Source of the DNA: Opitutus sp. GAS368
Lineage (GTDB): Bacteria; Verrucomicrobiota; Verrucomicrobiia; Opitutales; Opitutaceae
Length of the DNA: 64,000 bases
NCBI GenBank assembly: GCA_945903465.1
Contig: CAMDOF010000021.1
Coordinates: forward strand, 1 to 64,000
Direction of reading: 5' to 3'
Below are positions 43,556-53,444 of the stretch, one piece after another (within the stretch, counting starts at the first letter, position 1; each line of letters begins with the position of its first letter). A model generated the notes under the pieces. That model saw nothing but the letters and a program-made list of their open reading frames with translations. It had not been told where the DNA came from and did not search any database. The position numbers and the translations under genes are program-made.

Positions 43556-43969
43556 TTAGGAGGAGTGCGTGGTGGCGAAGGCGCGAATTGTGGCGAGGGC
43601 GCTGGCGAGACCGTGGCGGCGGGTGGGGGAGAGGTTGCGGGTGAGATCGAGGGCGGCGAGCGGATCGAGGGGGGTGGCGGCGATTTCGTCGGACGGCGCC
43701 CCGCTGAAGAATTCGCAAAGAAATATCATGAGCCCGCGCACGAGCGGAGATTCGGCATCAGCCCGGAAGTGGCAGCGTCCGTCGCGAATTTCTCCGACGA
43801 GCCAGACGACGGAAACGCAGCCGCGCACACGGGTTTCCTCCAGGCGTTCGCTCGTGGGTAAGGGCGGAATGCGTTTGGCCCGGTCCACGATCGCCCCGAG
43901 CCTTTCCTGAGGATCCTCGAGGATCGCGAGGTCGTCGACGGTGAGTTGTAATTTTTCCGTAAGAGACAC
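43556..43969 (-). CDS. sufE: SufE-family sulfur-acceptor protein
   Basis: A 137-residue protein that accepts persulfide sulfur from a cysteine desulfurase. The sulfur-receiving cysteine is C51 in VRGCVSVVWL, the position of C51 in E. coli SufE. The PLPTSERLEETRVRGC segment and the FLCEFFSGAP segment are typical. No SufS is in the window. Proximity to tcdA may be meaningful because E. coli CsdE and CsdL work together. Confidence 0.93.
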   Translation of the reverse strand: MSLTEKLQLTVDDLAILEDPQERLGAIVDRAKRIPPLPTSERLEETRVRGCVSVVWLVGEIRDGRCHFRADAESPLVRGLMIFLCEFFSGAPSDEIAATPLDPLAALDLTRNLSPTRRHGLASALATIRAFATTHSS

Positions 43970-44230
43970 CCCGCTAGCGTGGCGGCACGCGCGTGCGCGG
44001 CAAGCTTGTGGGTGCCGAGCCCGATGGATCGGGTGGGTGGGGAATCGCGGGAAGTGCCGTGAGGTGGGGCGGCGATGCGCAGCGTGAGATTCTCAGGAAT
44101 TTACCGGTTTCGGAACGTACTCATTCTCGTGAACCCCGCCGGCTGGCGAATGGCCCTGGGCGCGGGTGGTGCGGGCCGCTCGTGGAGGTGCTCGTCGCGC
44201 CGCGCCGCCGCGTGGTTGCGGCGCGATCCT

Positions 44231-46882
44231 TTAGTTATAAAAGATGGCCTCGTTGGCTTGAAAGAGGGCGTGGGCTAGTTTGGTCCAGGCATCAAGTGGC
44301 TTGGCGTCGTAGACACCGCCCACGTCGACGGAATAGCGGCCCTTTTTCTTCGCGTTCTGTTCTTTTTTGGGAGGGGGTAGTGCGTCGCGGGCGGTGATTT
44401 TGGCGCGGGCGCTATCGGAGGAAAGGGCGAGGGCCGTACCGGTGGGGTTCTCGGTGACGTAGCGTAGGCCGAGGGCTACTTCTGGTTTAGTGGGCCAGCG
44501 CTGGTAGATGGCGAGATAAAGCAAGGTGACGCGTTCCTCGTCGGATTTGAGTTCCGCGAAAGTGGGCCGATCGACCAACTTTCGGGCGGTCTCGATGACC
44601 ATCGGGCTATTCATCAGGAACAGAGCCTGCTGGGGAACGAGGGTTTCGTAGCGGCGGCCAGACGCGACGTCGGGGCTAGGAAAATCAAACTGGGTGAGTA
44701 ACTCAGGCGGATTACCCCGATCAATTAAAGTGTAGACCGCGCGGCGTTTGGCAAATTGGGTCGTGCCAATATCCACGGGACGACCGCCGTACTTGAGGTT
44801 GAGTTCGCCGGAGACCGCGAGGAGTGAGTCGTGCAACTCCTCGAAAGCCAGCCGCCGCAAATTGAAGCGCCAGAGGAGTTGGTTGTTAGGATCTTTTTCG
44901 GCAAAAGCGGGTTGGTTGGCCCCGCTCTGCTGATAGGCGGCGCTCAATAAAATGATCCGATGGAGGGATTTGATGGACCACTTATTCTCAACGAAAGTCG
45001 CGGCGAGCCAGTCGAGGAGTTCTGGATGGGTGGGCGGCGCGGACATGTTGCCCAGATCGTCGGGGGTCGCGACCAAGCCGGAGCCCCAGTGCTTTTGCCA
45101 CAGGCGGTTGACCATGACGCGCGCGGTGAGCGGGTTCTTGGGATCAGCGATCGCCAAAGCGAGTTGCCAACGGCCGGAGCCGTCGTGCCACTCCACCCGT
45201 TTTTTGGGATTGAGGGAGAGGATTTCGAGGAAACGGCGGGGCACCATCTCGCCCTTGTTGGCGACTTCGCCTCGGAGAAGTACGGGATAGTCGACGGAGC
45301 GCGGCACATCGATGAGCGAGTTGGCGCGGGCGGGCGCGCCGGGGTGTTCAGCTTCCAGGCTGTTGCGGTCCCGAGACAGTTCACGGTCGGCGCGCTGCAG
45401 TTGCTGGCGTTTTGCAGGATCAACTTTGGCGACGGCGGCTTTGGCCGTGGCCTTGCTCTTGCCCCCAGCGACGCGGACGGCCTGTTGAAACTCGTCGCGT
45501 TCCTTTTTTAAATCGGACTCGCGTTTATCGAGCGCGGCGGACTTCGCGAGATAGTCGAGCAAGAAGGGGGTCTGCGGTGGATTGGCTTGCAGGGTGGGGA
45601 GCTGGACGGGTTGACGGCTATTGGCGAAGACGCCGTAGAGGGAGTAATAATCTTTGGTGGGGATCGGGTCGAATTTGTGATCGTGACAACGGGCGCAAGC
45701 GACGGTGAGCCCGAGAAAAGCCTTCGTGGTGACATCGATCTGATCGCCGATGATATCGTCTTTGCGGCCGTTAAACTGGTTGCCCAAGGTGAGGAAGCCC
45801 TCGGCGGCCATCATTCGACGGAAGCCGGGATCGCGGTCGGCGACGACTTCGACCTTGGCCATTTCAACGACAGGTTCGCCGGTGACTTCCAGCTTGGCCT
45901 TGGCGGGTGGACGGGTCGGGAGCGAGGTGTTTTTCGGCTTCGGCTGTTTTTCAAGGTAGCGCGCGTAGTAATCGCCGGCGAGTTGCGCGATGATGAATTT
46001 GTCGTAGGGCAGGTCGGCGTTGAAGGCGTCAATCACCCAGTCGCGATAGGTCCACGCGTGGGGATAGCGGAGATCTTCCTGCCCCTTGGCGTCGCCCTTG
46101 CTGTCGGAGTAGCGAGCGATATCGAGCCAGTAGCGGCCCCAGTGCTCGCCGTATTGGGGGGTGGCGAGGAGTTTGTCGACGAGCTTGGTGTAGGCATCGG
46201 GAGAGGTGTCGCGGACGAATGTTTGCACCTCCGCGGGGTGGGGAGGGAGGCCGATCAAGTCGAAATAGACGCGGCGAATGAGTGCGGTCTTTTCGGCGGG
46301 GGAATTAGGGGTCATTCCGTTGGCTTCGAGCTTGGCGAGGACGAAGTGATCAACGGGATTTTTGATCCAGGAGGGATTTTGGACGGTGGGTAACGTAGGT
46401 TTCTTGACGGGTTGGAAAGCCCAGTGGTTTTTGCCGACGCCGCCGTAAGCTGGGGAACTGCCCTTGGCGACGAGTGTGCGTGGATCGGGTGCGCCCCGGC
46501 GGACCCACTCGGTGAGATCGGCGATTTGTTGGTCGGATAGTTTCTCGCCCTTGGGGGGCATCTGCAGGTCTTCGTCCGCATAGCGGACGGCCTTAATTAA
46601 AAGCGATTCGTTGGGCTTGCCCGGCACGACCGCGGAGCCGGTATTGCCGCCGTGGATCAGGGCCTCGCGGGAATCGAGGAGGAGACCGCCGCGGACTTTG
46701 TCGGCCTCCTTGCTGTGGCATTGATAGCATCGATCGATGAGCAGTGGGCGAATCTTGGTCTCGAAAAACGCGAGGTCGCCGGCGGTGATGGTGGGGGCCG
46801 CGGGCGGGGCGGCGCGCAGGGCTGAGGCGAGTGCGCAGATGGCGAGGAACGCGGTGCTCGACCGGAGGGAAAGGGCGCGCAT
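44231..46882 (-). CDS. PSD1 and planctomycete cytochrome C domain-containing protein
   Basis: An 883-residue secreted protein. After a signal peptide, an N-terminal haem-binding domain contains C52-YQC-H56 and MPPKGEKLSDQQIADLTEWV, followed by a DUF1549 region (FVLAKLEANGMTPN, GEHWGRYWLDIARYSD) and a DUF1553 region (RVMVNRLWQKHWGSGLV, LLDWLAATFVENKWSIK). Such proteins are abundant in Planctomycetota and Verrucomicrobiota, probably in oxidative sugar or polysaccharide metabolism. It is six bp downstream of the DUF1501 gene, its usual partner. Confidence 0.95.
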   Translation of the reverse strand: MRALSLRSSTAFLAICALASALRAAPPAAPTITAGDLAFFETKIRPLLIDRCYQCHSKEADKVRGGLLLDSREALIHGGNTGSAVVPGKPNESLLIKAVRYADEDLQMPPKGEKLSDQQIADLTEWVRRGAPDPRTLVAKGSSPAYGGVGKNHWAFQPVKKPTLPTVQNPSWIKNPVDHFVLAKLEANGMTPNSPAEKTALIRRVYFDLIGLPPHPAEVQTFVRDTSPDAYTKLVDKLLATPQYGEHWGRYWLDIARYSDSKGDAKGQEDLRYPHAWTYRDWVIDAFNADLPYDKFIIAQLAGDYYARYLEKQPKPKNTSLPTRPPAKAKLEVTGEPVVEMAKVEVVADRDPGFRRMMAAEGFLTLGNQFNGRKDDIIGDQIDVTTKAFLGLTVACARCHDHKFDPIPTKDYYSLYGVFANSRQPVQLPTLQANPPQTPFLLDYLAKSAALDKRESDLKKERDEFQQAVRVAGGKSKATAKAAVAKVDPAKRQQLQRADRELSRDRNSLEAEHPGAPARANSLIDVPRSVDYPVLLRGEVANKGEMVPRRFLEILSLNPKKRVEWHDGSGRWQLALAIADPKNPLTARVMVNRLWQKHWGSGLVATPDDLGNMSAPPTHPELLDWLAATFVENKWSIKSLHRIILLSAAYQQSGANQPAFAEKDPNNQLLWRFNLRRLAFEELHDSLLAVSGELNLKYGGRPVDIGTTQFAKRRAVYTLIDRGNPPELLTQFDFPSPDVASGRRYETLVPQQALFLMNSPMVIETARKLVDRPTFAELKSDEERVTLLYLAIYQRWPTKPEVALGLRYVTENPTGTALALSSDSARAKITARDALPPPKKEQNAKKKGRYSVDVGGVYDAKPLDAWTKLAHALFQANEAIFYN

Positions 46883-46888
46883 GATCGT

Positions 46889-48349
46889 TTAGGCGAGAAT
46901 GGGTTTCACCACTTGGCCGGCGACATCGGTCAGCCGAAAGTCGCGGCCGTTAAAGCGGTAAGTGAGTTTGGTATGATCAAGGCCCATGCAGTGGAGCATG
47001 GTGGCATGGAGATCGTGCGGGTGGACCTTGTCGGTGACAGCGGCTGAGCCGAATTCATCGGTGGCGCCGTGGACGGTGCCACCTTTGACGCCGCCGCCGG
47101 CCATGACGACCGAGAAAGCCTTGGCGTTGTGATCGCGACCGGGGTCTTCGTACCCGTTGCGATCTCGCGTGGACTTGCGGCCGAACTCGCCGCCCCAGAC
47201 GACGAGAGTCGATTCAAGCAGGCCGCGCTGCTTCAAGTCGTGAAGCAATGCCGCCAGAGGCTGATCGATCTCGCCCGCTTTTTGCCGGAGGCGGGTTTGT
47301 AATTGTTGGTGATGGTCCCAGCCATTATGCCAAACTTGGACGACGCGGACGCCCCGCTCGATGAGGCGGCGGGCAATGAGCAGTTGTTTGCCTTGCTCGC
47401 TTTTGCCGTAGGCGGTGCGGACCTCCTCGGATTCTTTATTTATATCAAACGCGTCGAGCGACTCGGCCTGCATCCGGAAGGCGATCTCGTAGCTCTCGAG
47501 TCGCGTCTCGAGGGCGGCGTCGCGTTGCAGATTCTGGGCGTGAATCTGGTTTAACTGGTGAACGAAATCCATTTGCCGCCGCTGTTCTGCTTTCGAGACG
47601 TAGGTGTTGCGGATGTTTTGAATCATCTGCGGGACGGACGGGGCGAGGGTATTGATACTGGTGCCCTGATAAACGCCGGGGAGAAAGGCGGATTGGTAAT
47701 TGGACGCGCCGCCCAAGGGCAAGCCGCCGCCGCGTAAGGCGATAAAGCCGGGCAGATTTTGATTCTCGGTACCGAGCCCATAAATCAGCCACGAGCCGAG
47801 GCTGGGCTTCGCGATCCGCAGCGATCCCGTATTCATAAAAACGGTGGCGACTTCGTGCGCGGGAATATCGGTCCACATCGACCGGATGACAGCTAAATCA
47901 TCGGCGTGGGCGGCGGTTTTAGCGAAGACCTCGCTCACTTCGAGGCCGCTTTGGCCGTATTTGGAAAAAGTAAAAGGGGAGCCCAGCCCGATATCGCCGC
48001 CGGGAAGGGCCTTGCCGCTCATACGGGTGAGTGCGGGTTTGGGATCCCACGTGTCGATGTGGGATGGCGCGCCTTGGGCAAAAATATGGATGATTGATTT
48101 GGCTTTACCGGCAAAGTGAGGTGCGCGCGGGACCAAGGGGCCGGCGCCGATTTTGCCGGGCGCGTCGGCCCCGACGAGGCGGAGTGGATCGATGATGTTC
48201 GCCAGTGAGAGGGCGCCGAGGCCCATACCCATGCGGCTGAGTAATTGCCGGCGGGTGAGAAAGTAATCCTCGATATTCGTCGAGATGCCTTGGCAAGGTT
48301 GTTCGGCGGCAAAATCCAAGTGGTCGAGCGGCTCTGGTTCGGAATGCAT
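46889..48349 (-). CDS. DUF1501 domain-containing protein
   Basis: A 486-residue protein with a Tat-type signal (TRRQLLSRMGMGLGALSLAN). An alkaline-phosphatase/sulfatase-like fold is suggested by SIIHIFAQGAPSHIDTWDPK, VVWGGEFGRKSTRD and GRDHNAKAFSVVMAGGG. It pairs with the downstream PSD1 cytochrome gene. The commonest order in this group is PSD1 then DUF1501; here it is reversed. The function of the pair is not established. Confidence 0.94.
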   Translation of the reverse strand: MHSEPEPLDHLDFAAEQPCQGISTNIEDYFLTRRQLLSRMGMGLGALSLANIIDPLRLVGADAPGKIGAGPLVPRAPHFAGKAKSIIHIFAQGAPSHIDTWDPKPALTRMSGKALPGGDIGLGSPFTFSKYGQSGLEVSEVFAKTAAHADDLAVIRSMWTDIPAHEVATVFMNTGSLRIAKPSLGSWLIYGLGTENQNLPGFIALRGGGLPLGGASNYQSAFLPGVYQGTSINTLAPSVPQMIQNIRNTYVSKAEQRRQMDFVHQLNQIHAQNLQRDAALETRLESYEIAFRMQAESLDAFDINKESEEVRTAYGKSEQGKQLLIARRLIERGVRVVQVWHNGWDHHQQLQTRLRQKAGEIDQPLAALLHDLKQRGLLESTLVVWGGEFGRKSTRDRNGYEDPGRDHNAKAFSVVMAGGGVKGGTVHGATDEFGSAAVTDKVHPHDLHATMLHCMGLDHTKLTYRFNGRDFRLTDVAGQVVKPILA

Positions 48350-48890
48350 AGGGAGAAAAGGGCGGAAGGAGAACGCTAGGAGGGAAGTGAGAAGACGTGG
48401 CGCGCGTCGTTGGGTTTCAAACGATATGTCTGCGGCGCGAGTGGGAAAGGGAGGGAATGGGCGGCAAGTGGGAGCGGTGGTAATCGCGAGGGAGCAGGGG
48501 AAGCGTCAAGGTGAGAGAGGCGAAGCTGAGTGCGAGGCGACTGCGAGGCAGTCAGGAGGGATCGGAAGGCAAGCGGGAGTGGGCGGCGGGCGCAACGTCT
48601 TTGAGGGGCTCGGCTTCGGAAATCTGAATCGAGATTTGCGCGCGGGCCACGTGCGCTCATCGGACCCGGTGATGACCCGGCGGGCGCGGAAGTGAGCGAG
48701 GGTTTCGGCCCATCGCTCGGGAGATGCGCGCGGCGTCAAGGGTGGCTCGGCCTCGTCGATATTCTAAAAAGAGACGACGATCGTGTGCGCGCCGCCGGTG
48801 CGCAGGGCGGGCCGGTCGGGTGCGTTCAAGGTAAAATACCGGGAAACCAACGGGTGGGCCGGATTTGAGGCGGCTGCAAGCGGCTGGAGC
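48350..48890. other. Upstream gap of the DUF1501/PSD1 operon
   Basis: Non-coding, with no recognisable gene. It runs into the 70-bp tandem repeat. No promoter could be fixed. Confidence 0.35.
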
Positions 48891-49072
48891 CGTGCAGGCG
48901 ACTCCGGTTCCGAATCCGCATCGAGACGACCCCGTTGGCTCGTTCCGTTCCGCCGATTATCGTGCAGGCGACTCCGGGTCCGAATCCGCATTGAGACCAC
49001 CCCGTTGGCTCGTTCCGTTCCGCCGATTATCGTGCAGGCGACTCCGGGTCCGAATCCGCATCGAGACGACGA
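48891..49072. repeat. 70-bp tandem repeat, 2.6 copies
   Basis: CGTGCAGGCGACTCCGG starts at 48891, 48961 and 49031, exactly 70 bp apart. The unit continues through CGAATCCGCATCGAGACGA, CCCCGTTGGCTCG and TTCCGTTCCGCCGATTAT; the third copy ends after CGAGACGAC. Only a few substitutions separate the copies, so duplication is recent. It lies between the divergent DUF1501 and dctA genes. Confidence 0.9.
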
Positions 49073-49289
49073 GGCGACCGCTGGGCTTGATCGAGACTGA
49101 GAGAAAAGCTGGCCCGCCGGCTCCCTTCGCTAGAGGGCCGATGACGTGGCGTGGGGAAGCAGCGGGCGGTCCCCCTTGCGGCTGGATGAGCTCACGGTTG
49201 GCCAAGCACGCGGCCTCGGTGACAAAAGTTCGAGGATTTGCTTGAAGTTCCTTTGACGCCGTGACCGCGGCGGCCCAAGGTTTCCATCG

Positions 49290-50630
49290 ATGTCCTCCGC
49301 CCCTACTGCGCCTGCAGGTACGCCCCCGCTGAAGCCCGCGCCGGCGGCCTCTCAGCGCAACACGTTATATTTACAAGTGCTCGTCGGCATTGCGATAGGC
49401 GGTCTGCTGGGCTACGTAAAACCGGAGTGGGGTGTCTTGCTCCGCCCGCTGGGTGATGGGTTTGTGGGTCTCGTCAAGATGCTCATTGCGCCCATCATTT
49501 TTACAACGGTGGTCGTGGGTTTGGCCGGGATGGGGGATTTGAAGAAGATTGGTCGAGTGGGGGCCAAAGCGCTTTTGTATTTTGAAATTGTCACCACGCT
49601 CGCCTTGGTGATCGGGCTGGTGGTGGCGAATACGCTGACGCCTGGCGCGGGTTTTCACGCTGATCCGACGAAACTCGAGGCGGGTGGCCTCGCCAAATAC
49701 ACGGGGGCGGCGAAGCAGATGGGGACGCTGGAGTTCGTGATGCACATTATCCCGAAGACCTTTGTCAGCGCCTTTGCCGAGGGGGAGATCCTCCAAGTTC
49801 TGCTGCTCGCTATTTTATTCGGGCTCGCCTTGGGCAAGCTCGGGGACCACGGGCGGCCGGTTCTCAACTTGCTGCACGAGATCGCGCGAGTTTTTTTTGG
49901 TATAGTGAGTATCGTCACCAAGGCCGCGCCGCTCGCCGCGGCCGGGGCGATGGCGTTTACGATTGGGGAATACGGGGTGGGCAAGCTCGCCCAGCTCGGA
50001 CTCCTCCTCGCCTGCGTTTACCTGACCTGTGCAACTTTTATCATCGTCGTTTTGGGTGGGATTGCCCGAGTGGCGGGATTTGGCCTTTGGAAAATCATCC
50101 GTTACCTGCGCGAGGAACTCTTGCTGGTCCTGGGGACATCATCGTCGGAGTCGGCGCTGCCGGGGTTGATGGAGAAAATGGAAAAGATCGGGTGCGCGCG
50201 GCCTGTCGTGGGTATTGTGGTGCCGGCGGGGTATTCATTCAACTTGGACGGCACGTGCATCTACTTGACGATGGCGGCGCTCTTTGTGGCGCAGGCGACG
50301 GATGTCAGCTTAAGCCTGTCCGAGCAGATTGGGTTACTCGGAGTGTTACTGGTGACGTCAAAGGGAGCTGCGGGTGTGACCGGCAGTGGTTTCATTGTGC
50401 TGGCGGCGACCTTGGCGGCGACGGGCAAGATCGACGTGCGCGGGATGGTGCTGATTCTCGGGGTGGACCGTTTCATGTCGGAGGCGCGGGCGATTACTAA
50501 TTTCATCGGCAACGCCGTCGCGACGCTGGTGGTCGCGAAATGGGATCGGTCGTTTGATGCGTCCAAGGCGGGGGAAATTTTGGTGCGGTCGATGGAGTCG
50601 CCCCGCGGTGGCCCCAGTGCGCGGCCATGA
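49290..50630 (+). CDS. dctA-like: Dicarboxylate/amino acid:cation symporter (DctA/GltP family)
   Basis: A 446-residue polytopic membrane transporter. The start [21 protein letters not shown], the [26 protein letters not shown] segment and the conserved [10 protein letters not shown] serine-rich re-entrant motif are family signatures. [18 protein letters not shown] and the [16 protein letters not shown] helix form the substrate and Na+ site. An Ala/Pro-rich 20-residue head precedes the first helix. Likely substrates are C4-dicarboxylates or acidic amino acids. Confidence 0.95.
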   Translation: MSSAPTAPAGTPPLKPAPAASQRNTLYLQVLVGIAIGGLLGYVKPEWGVLLRPLGDGFVGLVKMLIAPIIFTTVVVGLAGMGDLKKIGRVGAKALLYFEIVTTLALVIGLVVANTLTPGAGFHADPTKLEAGGLAKYTGAAKQMGTLEFVMHIIPKTFVSAFAEGEILQVLLLAILFGLALGKLGDHGRPVLNLLHEIARVFFGIVSIVTKAAPLAAAGAMAFTIGEYGVGKLAQLGLLLACVYLTCATFIIVVLGGIARVAGFGLWKIIRYLREELLLVLGTSSSESALPGLMEKMEKIGCARPVVGIVVPAGYSFNLDGTCIYLTMAALFVAQATDVSLSLSEQIGLLGVLLVTSKGAAGVTGSGFIVLAATLAATGKIDVRGMVLILGVDRFMSEARAITNFIGNAVATLVVAKWDRSFDASKAGEILVRSMESPRGGPSARP

Positions 50631-50764
50631 GCCGGCTGGGTGGCCTCTGGGGTGGTGTCGTTGCCTTGAGCGGACCGGACTGAGGCGGGCGGATGGTTTT
50701 GGCCGGGCCGCGTGCTTCGCCGTTGACCCGCACCGGCGTGCCGCTTGCGATGCTTTTCTGCCCA

Positions 50765-52243
50765 ATGAGCGAATCCTCGTTACCTGTTTTTCATGTGATT
50801 GGTTTTTCAGGGCACCGCGTGGTCGCGAATCCGGCGGCGGTGCAACGAGTGATTGGCGAGACCTTGGCCGCGCTGCGCGCCGAGCGGGTGGGCGAGTGGT
50901 TGGCGCTGGCCTCGGTCGCCGCGGGTAGCGATCAGATTTTTGTGGAGGAGGCGCGCCGTCTCGGGCTCTCTTGGCATGCCATTTTACCGCTGCCCAAGGC
51001 GGAATTTGAGCGAGATTTCACGGCGGAAGATTGGGTGGCGGTCGAGCGATTGTTGGTTGATGCGGAGCTCGTCCGAGTGATCACGGAGAATGGCAGCCGC
51101 GATGATGCTTACCTTGATTGTGGCATGGAGACGGTGAACGGCGCGGATGTACTGATGGCGGTCTGGGATGGCCTGCCGGCCAAGGGTAAGGGCGGGACCG
51201 CCGATGTCGTCGCCTACGCTCGAGCCTTGGGCAAGCCGATCATCCTCATCGATTCGACGACCGGCGAAGTCCGTCGTGAATACTGGGAGCGCTTTGGACG
51301 CGCGGATCGCATTCTGGCGAATCTCAACCGCTTGCCGGCGGCTTCCAGCGGCTGGGGAGATAATCCATTCAAGGCCCCGAGCTTTATTTTTAATTTTCAG
51401 CAGAAGTGTGATTTTGCCGCTAGCCACGGCGCCCCTCACGTCCGGCGCTTGGTGGTCTTGACGGTGGCGCTGCACGTCCTCGCCACGTTGGTGGCGGCCG
51501 CGTCCCTCGCTTTCGAGTGGCATTTCATACTGGTACCGTGGTTAAAGCTCCTCTGTCTGGTCGGCGCGCTGGGCGTGGCGATTTTGCTCCGGCGCCACCA
51601 CCACTCGCAGCATAGCTGGGTGCGTTGTCGGTTGGCGGCGGAATTTTGCCGCTCGGCTTTATCGACTTGGGGGTTACCCAAGGCCTCCCCGCTTTTCGCG
51701 GATTTGGATCTCGCGGGTGTCCGTGCGCTGACCCGTTCGCTCTCGATTCTGCATAGCCGCTCGGCCAGCGCCCAGCCTGTCGCCATGGAAGATTTCCGCC
51801 GGATTTATTTAGAGAAGCGCGTTGACGACCAGCGGGCTTACTACCGCAAGCAAGAGGCACGGGCGCTGCCCTTGCTGGGCCGGCTCAAGCTGGGTTTTTG
51901 GATTGCGACGCTGTTGGCGGTCGCTTTCACCCTGTTTTATGGGCTGCATGAAACGCTCCACTTCGCGGTGCCGAAGCCTCTGGTTTCGCTCGGGTTTCAT
52001 TTCTTGCCGATCGCATTGCCGGTCATCGCGGCATCGCTGATTTCACTGATCTCGATCAACGACCTGCAACGGCGAGTAGCGCGTTATCGGGAGATGCAAG
52101 TGATCCTGCACGACAGCCGGCAGCAACTGACCTTTTCACAGACATGGAACAGCCTCGAGCGGATCGTCCTCCACACGGAACGGGCGCTGGTGCAGGAGGT
52201 GCTCGAGTGGCATTCGCTGACGAGTTTTACGGAGTCGCATTAG
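50765..52243 (+). CDS. SLOG-like domain fused to a four-helix membrane module
   Basis: A 492-residue protein. Residues 9-165 form a Rossmann-like domain with GFSGHR (13-18), AGSDQIFVEEA (53-63), GADVLMAVWDG (126-136) and GKGGTADVVAYARALGKPII (141-160), resembling SLOG (LOG/DprA-superfamily) nucleotide-binding domains. Residues 229-250 and 256-275 form a helix hairpin, followed by a long His/Arg-rich segment, and 377-394 and 412-431 form a second hairpin with a long C-terminal helix. This resembles SLATT-type effectors that partner SLOG or SMODS nucleotide sensors in predicted defence systems. The start at MSESSLP begins the domain. It stands alone between dctA and a DUF1080 gene. Confidence 0.7.
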   Translation: MSESSLPVFHVIGFSGHRVVANPAAVQRVIGETLAALRAERVGEWLALASVAAGSDQIFVEEARRLGLSWHAILPLPKAEFERDFTAEDWVAVERLLVDAELVRVITENGSRDDAYLDCGMETVNGADVLMAVWDGLPAKGKGGTADVVAYARALGKPIILIDSTTGEVRREYWERFGRADRILANLNRLPAASSGWGDNPFKAPSFIFNFQQKCDFAASHGAPHVRRLVVLTVALHVLATLVAAASLAFEWHFILVPWLKLLCLVGALGVAILLRRHHHSQHSWVRCRLAAEFCRSALSTWGLPKASPLFADLDLAGVRALTRSLSILHSRSASAQPVAMEDFRRIYLEKRVDDQRAYYRKQEARALPLLGRLKLGFWIATLLAVAFTLFYGLHETLHFAVPKPLVSLGFHFLPIALPVIAASLISLISINDLQRRVARYREMQVILHDSRQQLTFSQTWNSLERIVLHTERALVQEVLEWHSLTSFTESH

Positions 52244-52537
52244 TCTGCCGGGAGTCTCGTCTGGCGGGTGCGCTCTGGTCCCGCCTGAGTTGGGGTGAAC
52301 TCATTGGCAGATCGGCGTTCGGACGCGGATCGACTCGCTCAGGGCGACGCGGTCAGGCGAGCACCGCCGCCCGTGCTAAATAATTTACGGATAATAATTC
52401 GATTCGACAACTGGTAGAGAGTACTTAGAGCTTTTCCGCGGCGCCTCTCCACCCCATCCCTGCCAGTCAGTCGGTCGTTTGAGTTCGGGGAGAAACAGGA
52501 TGGGCCTTACGTCGCTTCGCTTTTTTTATTCCTACCT

Positions 52538-53338
52538 ATGAAATCTATCATCAGTTTGATCTTGGGGCTCAGCTTCATCGCGGCGGTCAGCGCGGCTCCG
52601 GCCGCGCGCACCGTAAAGCTATTCAACGGCCGCGACCTCACCGGCTGGTATACTTACACGGTGCAGACCAAGCAGGAGAACCCTGGGATATTTACCGTTG
52701 TGGATGGGATGCTGCGCGTCTCGGGTGGCGCGGGGGCCACGGCGTATTATGGCGGTATCGTGACCAAGGCCGCCTATGCTAATTATCGCCTCACGTTTGA
52801 TTACAAATGGGGTGGTCCCACCTACGGTACGCGCCTTGGTAAATCGCGCGATTCCGGGGTGCTGCTGCACTGCGTCGGGCCGAACGAACCAGGCCCATGG
52901 ATGACGTCTTATGAATTTCAGATCATTGAAGGCGGCACGGGAGATATCTTGGTGGTCAATGCCACCAAGAAAGACGATGAGGGTAAGCCCGTTACTTTGT
53001 TGCTGACCAGCGAGGGATTCATCGACGGCAAGCAGAAATACTTCAAGCCCGCGGGGGAGAAGCTGGAGTACAAGGACGGTGGTCGGCACAACTGGTCGGG
53101 TCGTGACCCGAAGTGGACGGATACGATCGGGGTACGCGGAGCGAAGGACGTGGAGTCGCCCTTCGGTGAATGGACTCGCTGTGAAATCATCTGCAAGGGC
53201 GATACGCTGATGTATTACGTCAACGGCAAGCTCGTGAATCGCGCGTGGGGATTGAGTGTGACCAAGGGTAAAATTTTCTTTCAAACTGAAGGGGCGGAAA
53301 TCTGGTACCGGAACATCGAGCTCACGCCGGTTGACTGA
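52538..53338 (+). CDS. DUF1080 (3-keto-disaccharide hydrolase-like) protein, secreted
   Basis: A 266-residue protein with a signal peptide (MKSIISLILGLSFIAAVSAA). The DUF1080 concanavalin-like beta-sandwich starts VKLFNGRDLTGWYTY and includes RDSGVLLHCVGPNEPGPWMTSYEFQIIEGGTGD and a C-terminal GKIFFQTEGAEIWYRNIELTP. Family members act on 3-keto-glycosides in sugar oxidation pathways. It probably works in the periplasm with the downstream sulfatase and TonB receptor. The gap upstream (52244-52537) shows no gene; it contains an AT-rich stretch near 52380-52400 that could hold the promoter. Confidence 0.9.
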   Translation: MKSIISLILGLSFIAAVSAAPAARTVKLFNGRDLTGWYTYTVQTKQENPGIFTVVDGMLRVSGGAGATAYYGGIVTKAAYANYRLTFDYKWGGPTYGTRLGKSRDSGVLLHCVGPNEPGPWMTSYEFQIIEGGTGDILVVNATKKDDEGKPVTLLLTSEGFIDGKQKYFKPAGEKLEYKDGGRHNWSGRDPKWTDTIGVRGAKDVESPFGEWTRCEIICKGDTLMYYVNGKLVNRAWGLSVTKGKIFFQTEGAEIWYRNIELTPVD

Positions 53339-53444
53339 GGGTGCGGCCCGGTGCCGGTGGCCTTGCGCGGGCAGGGCCGATTCGTCGGGTCGGGGGCACC
53401 TTTAGGATTGGCAAAGCACCGCCCCTCTCGGCAGTTTCCGGAGT

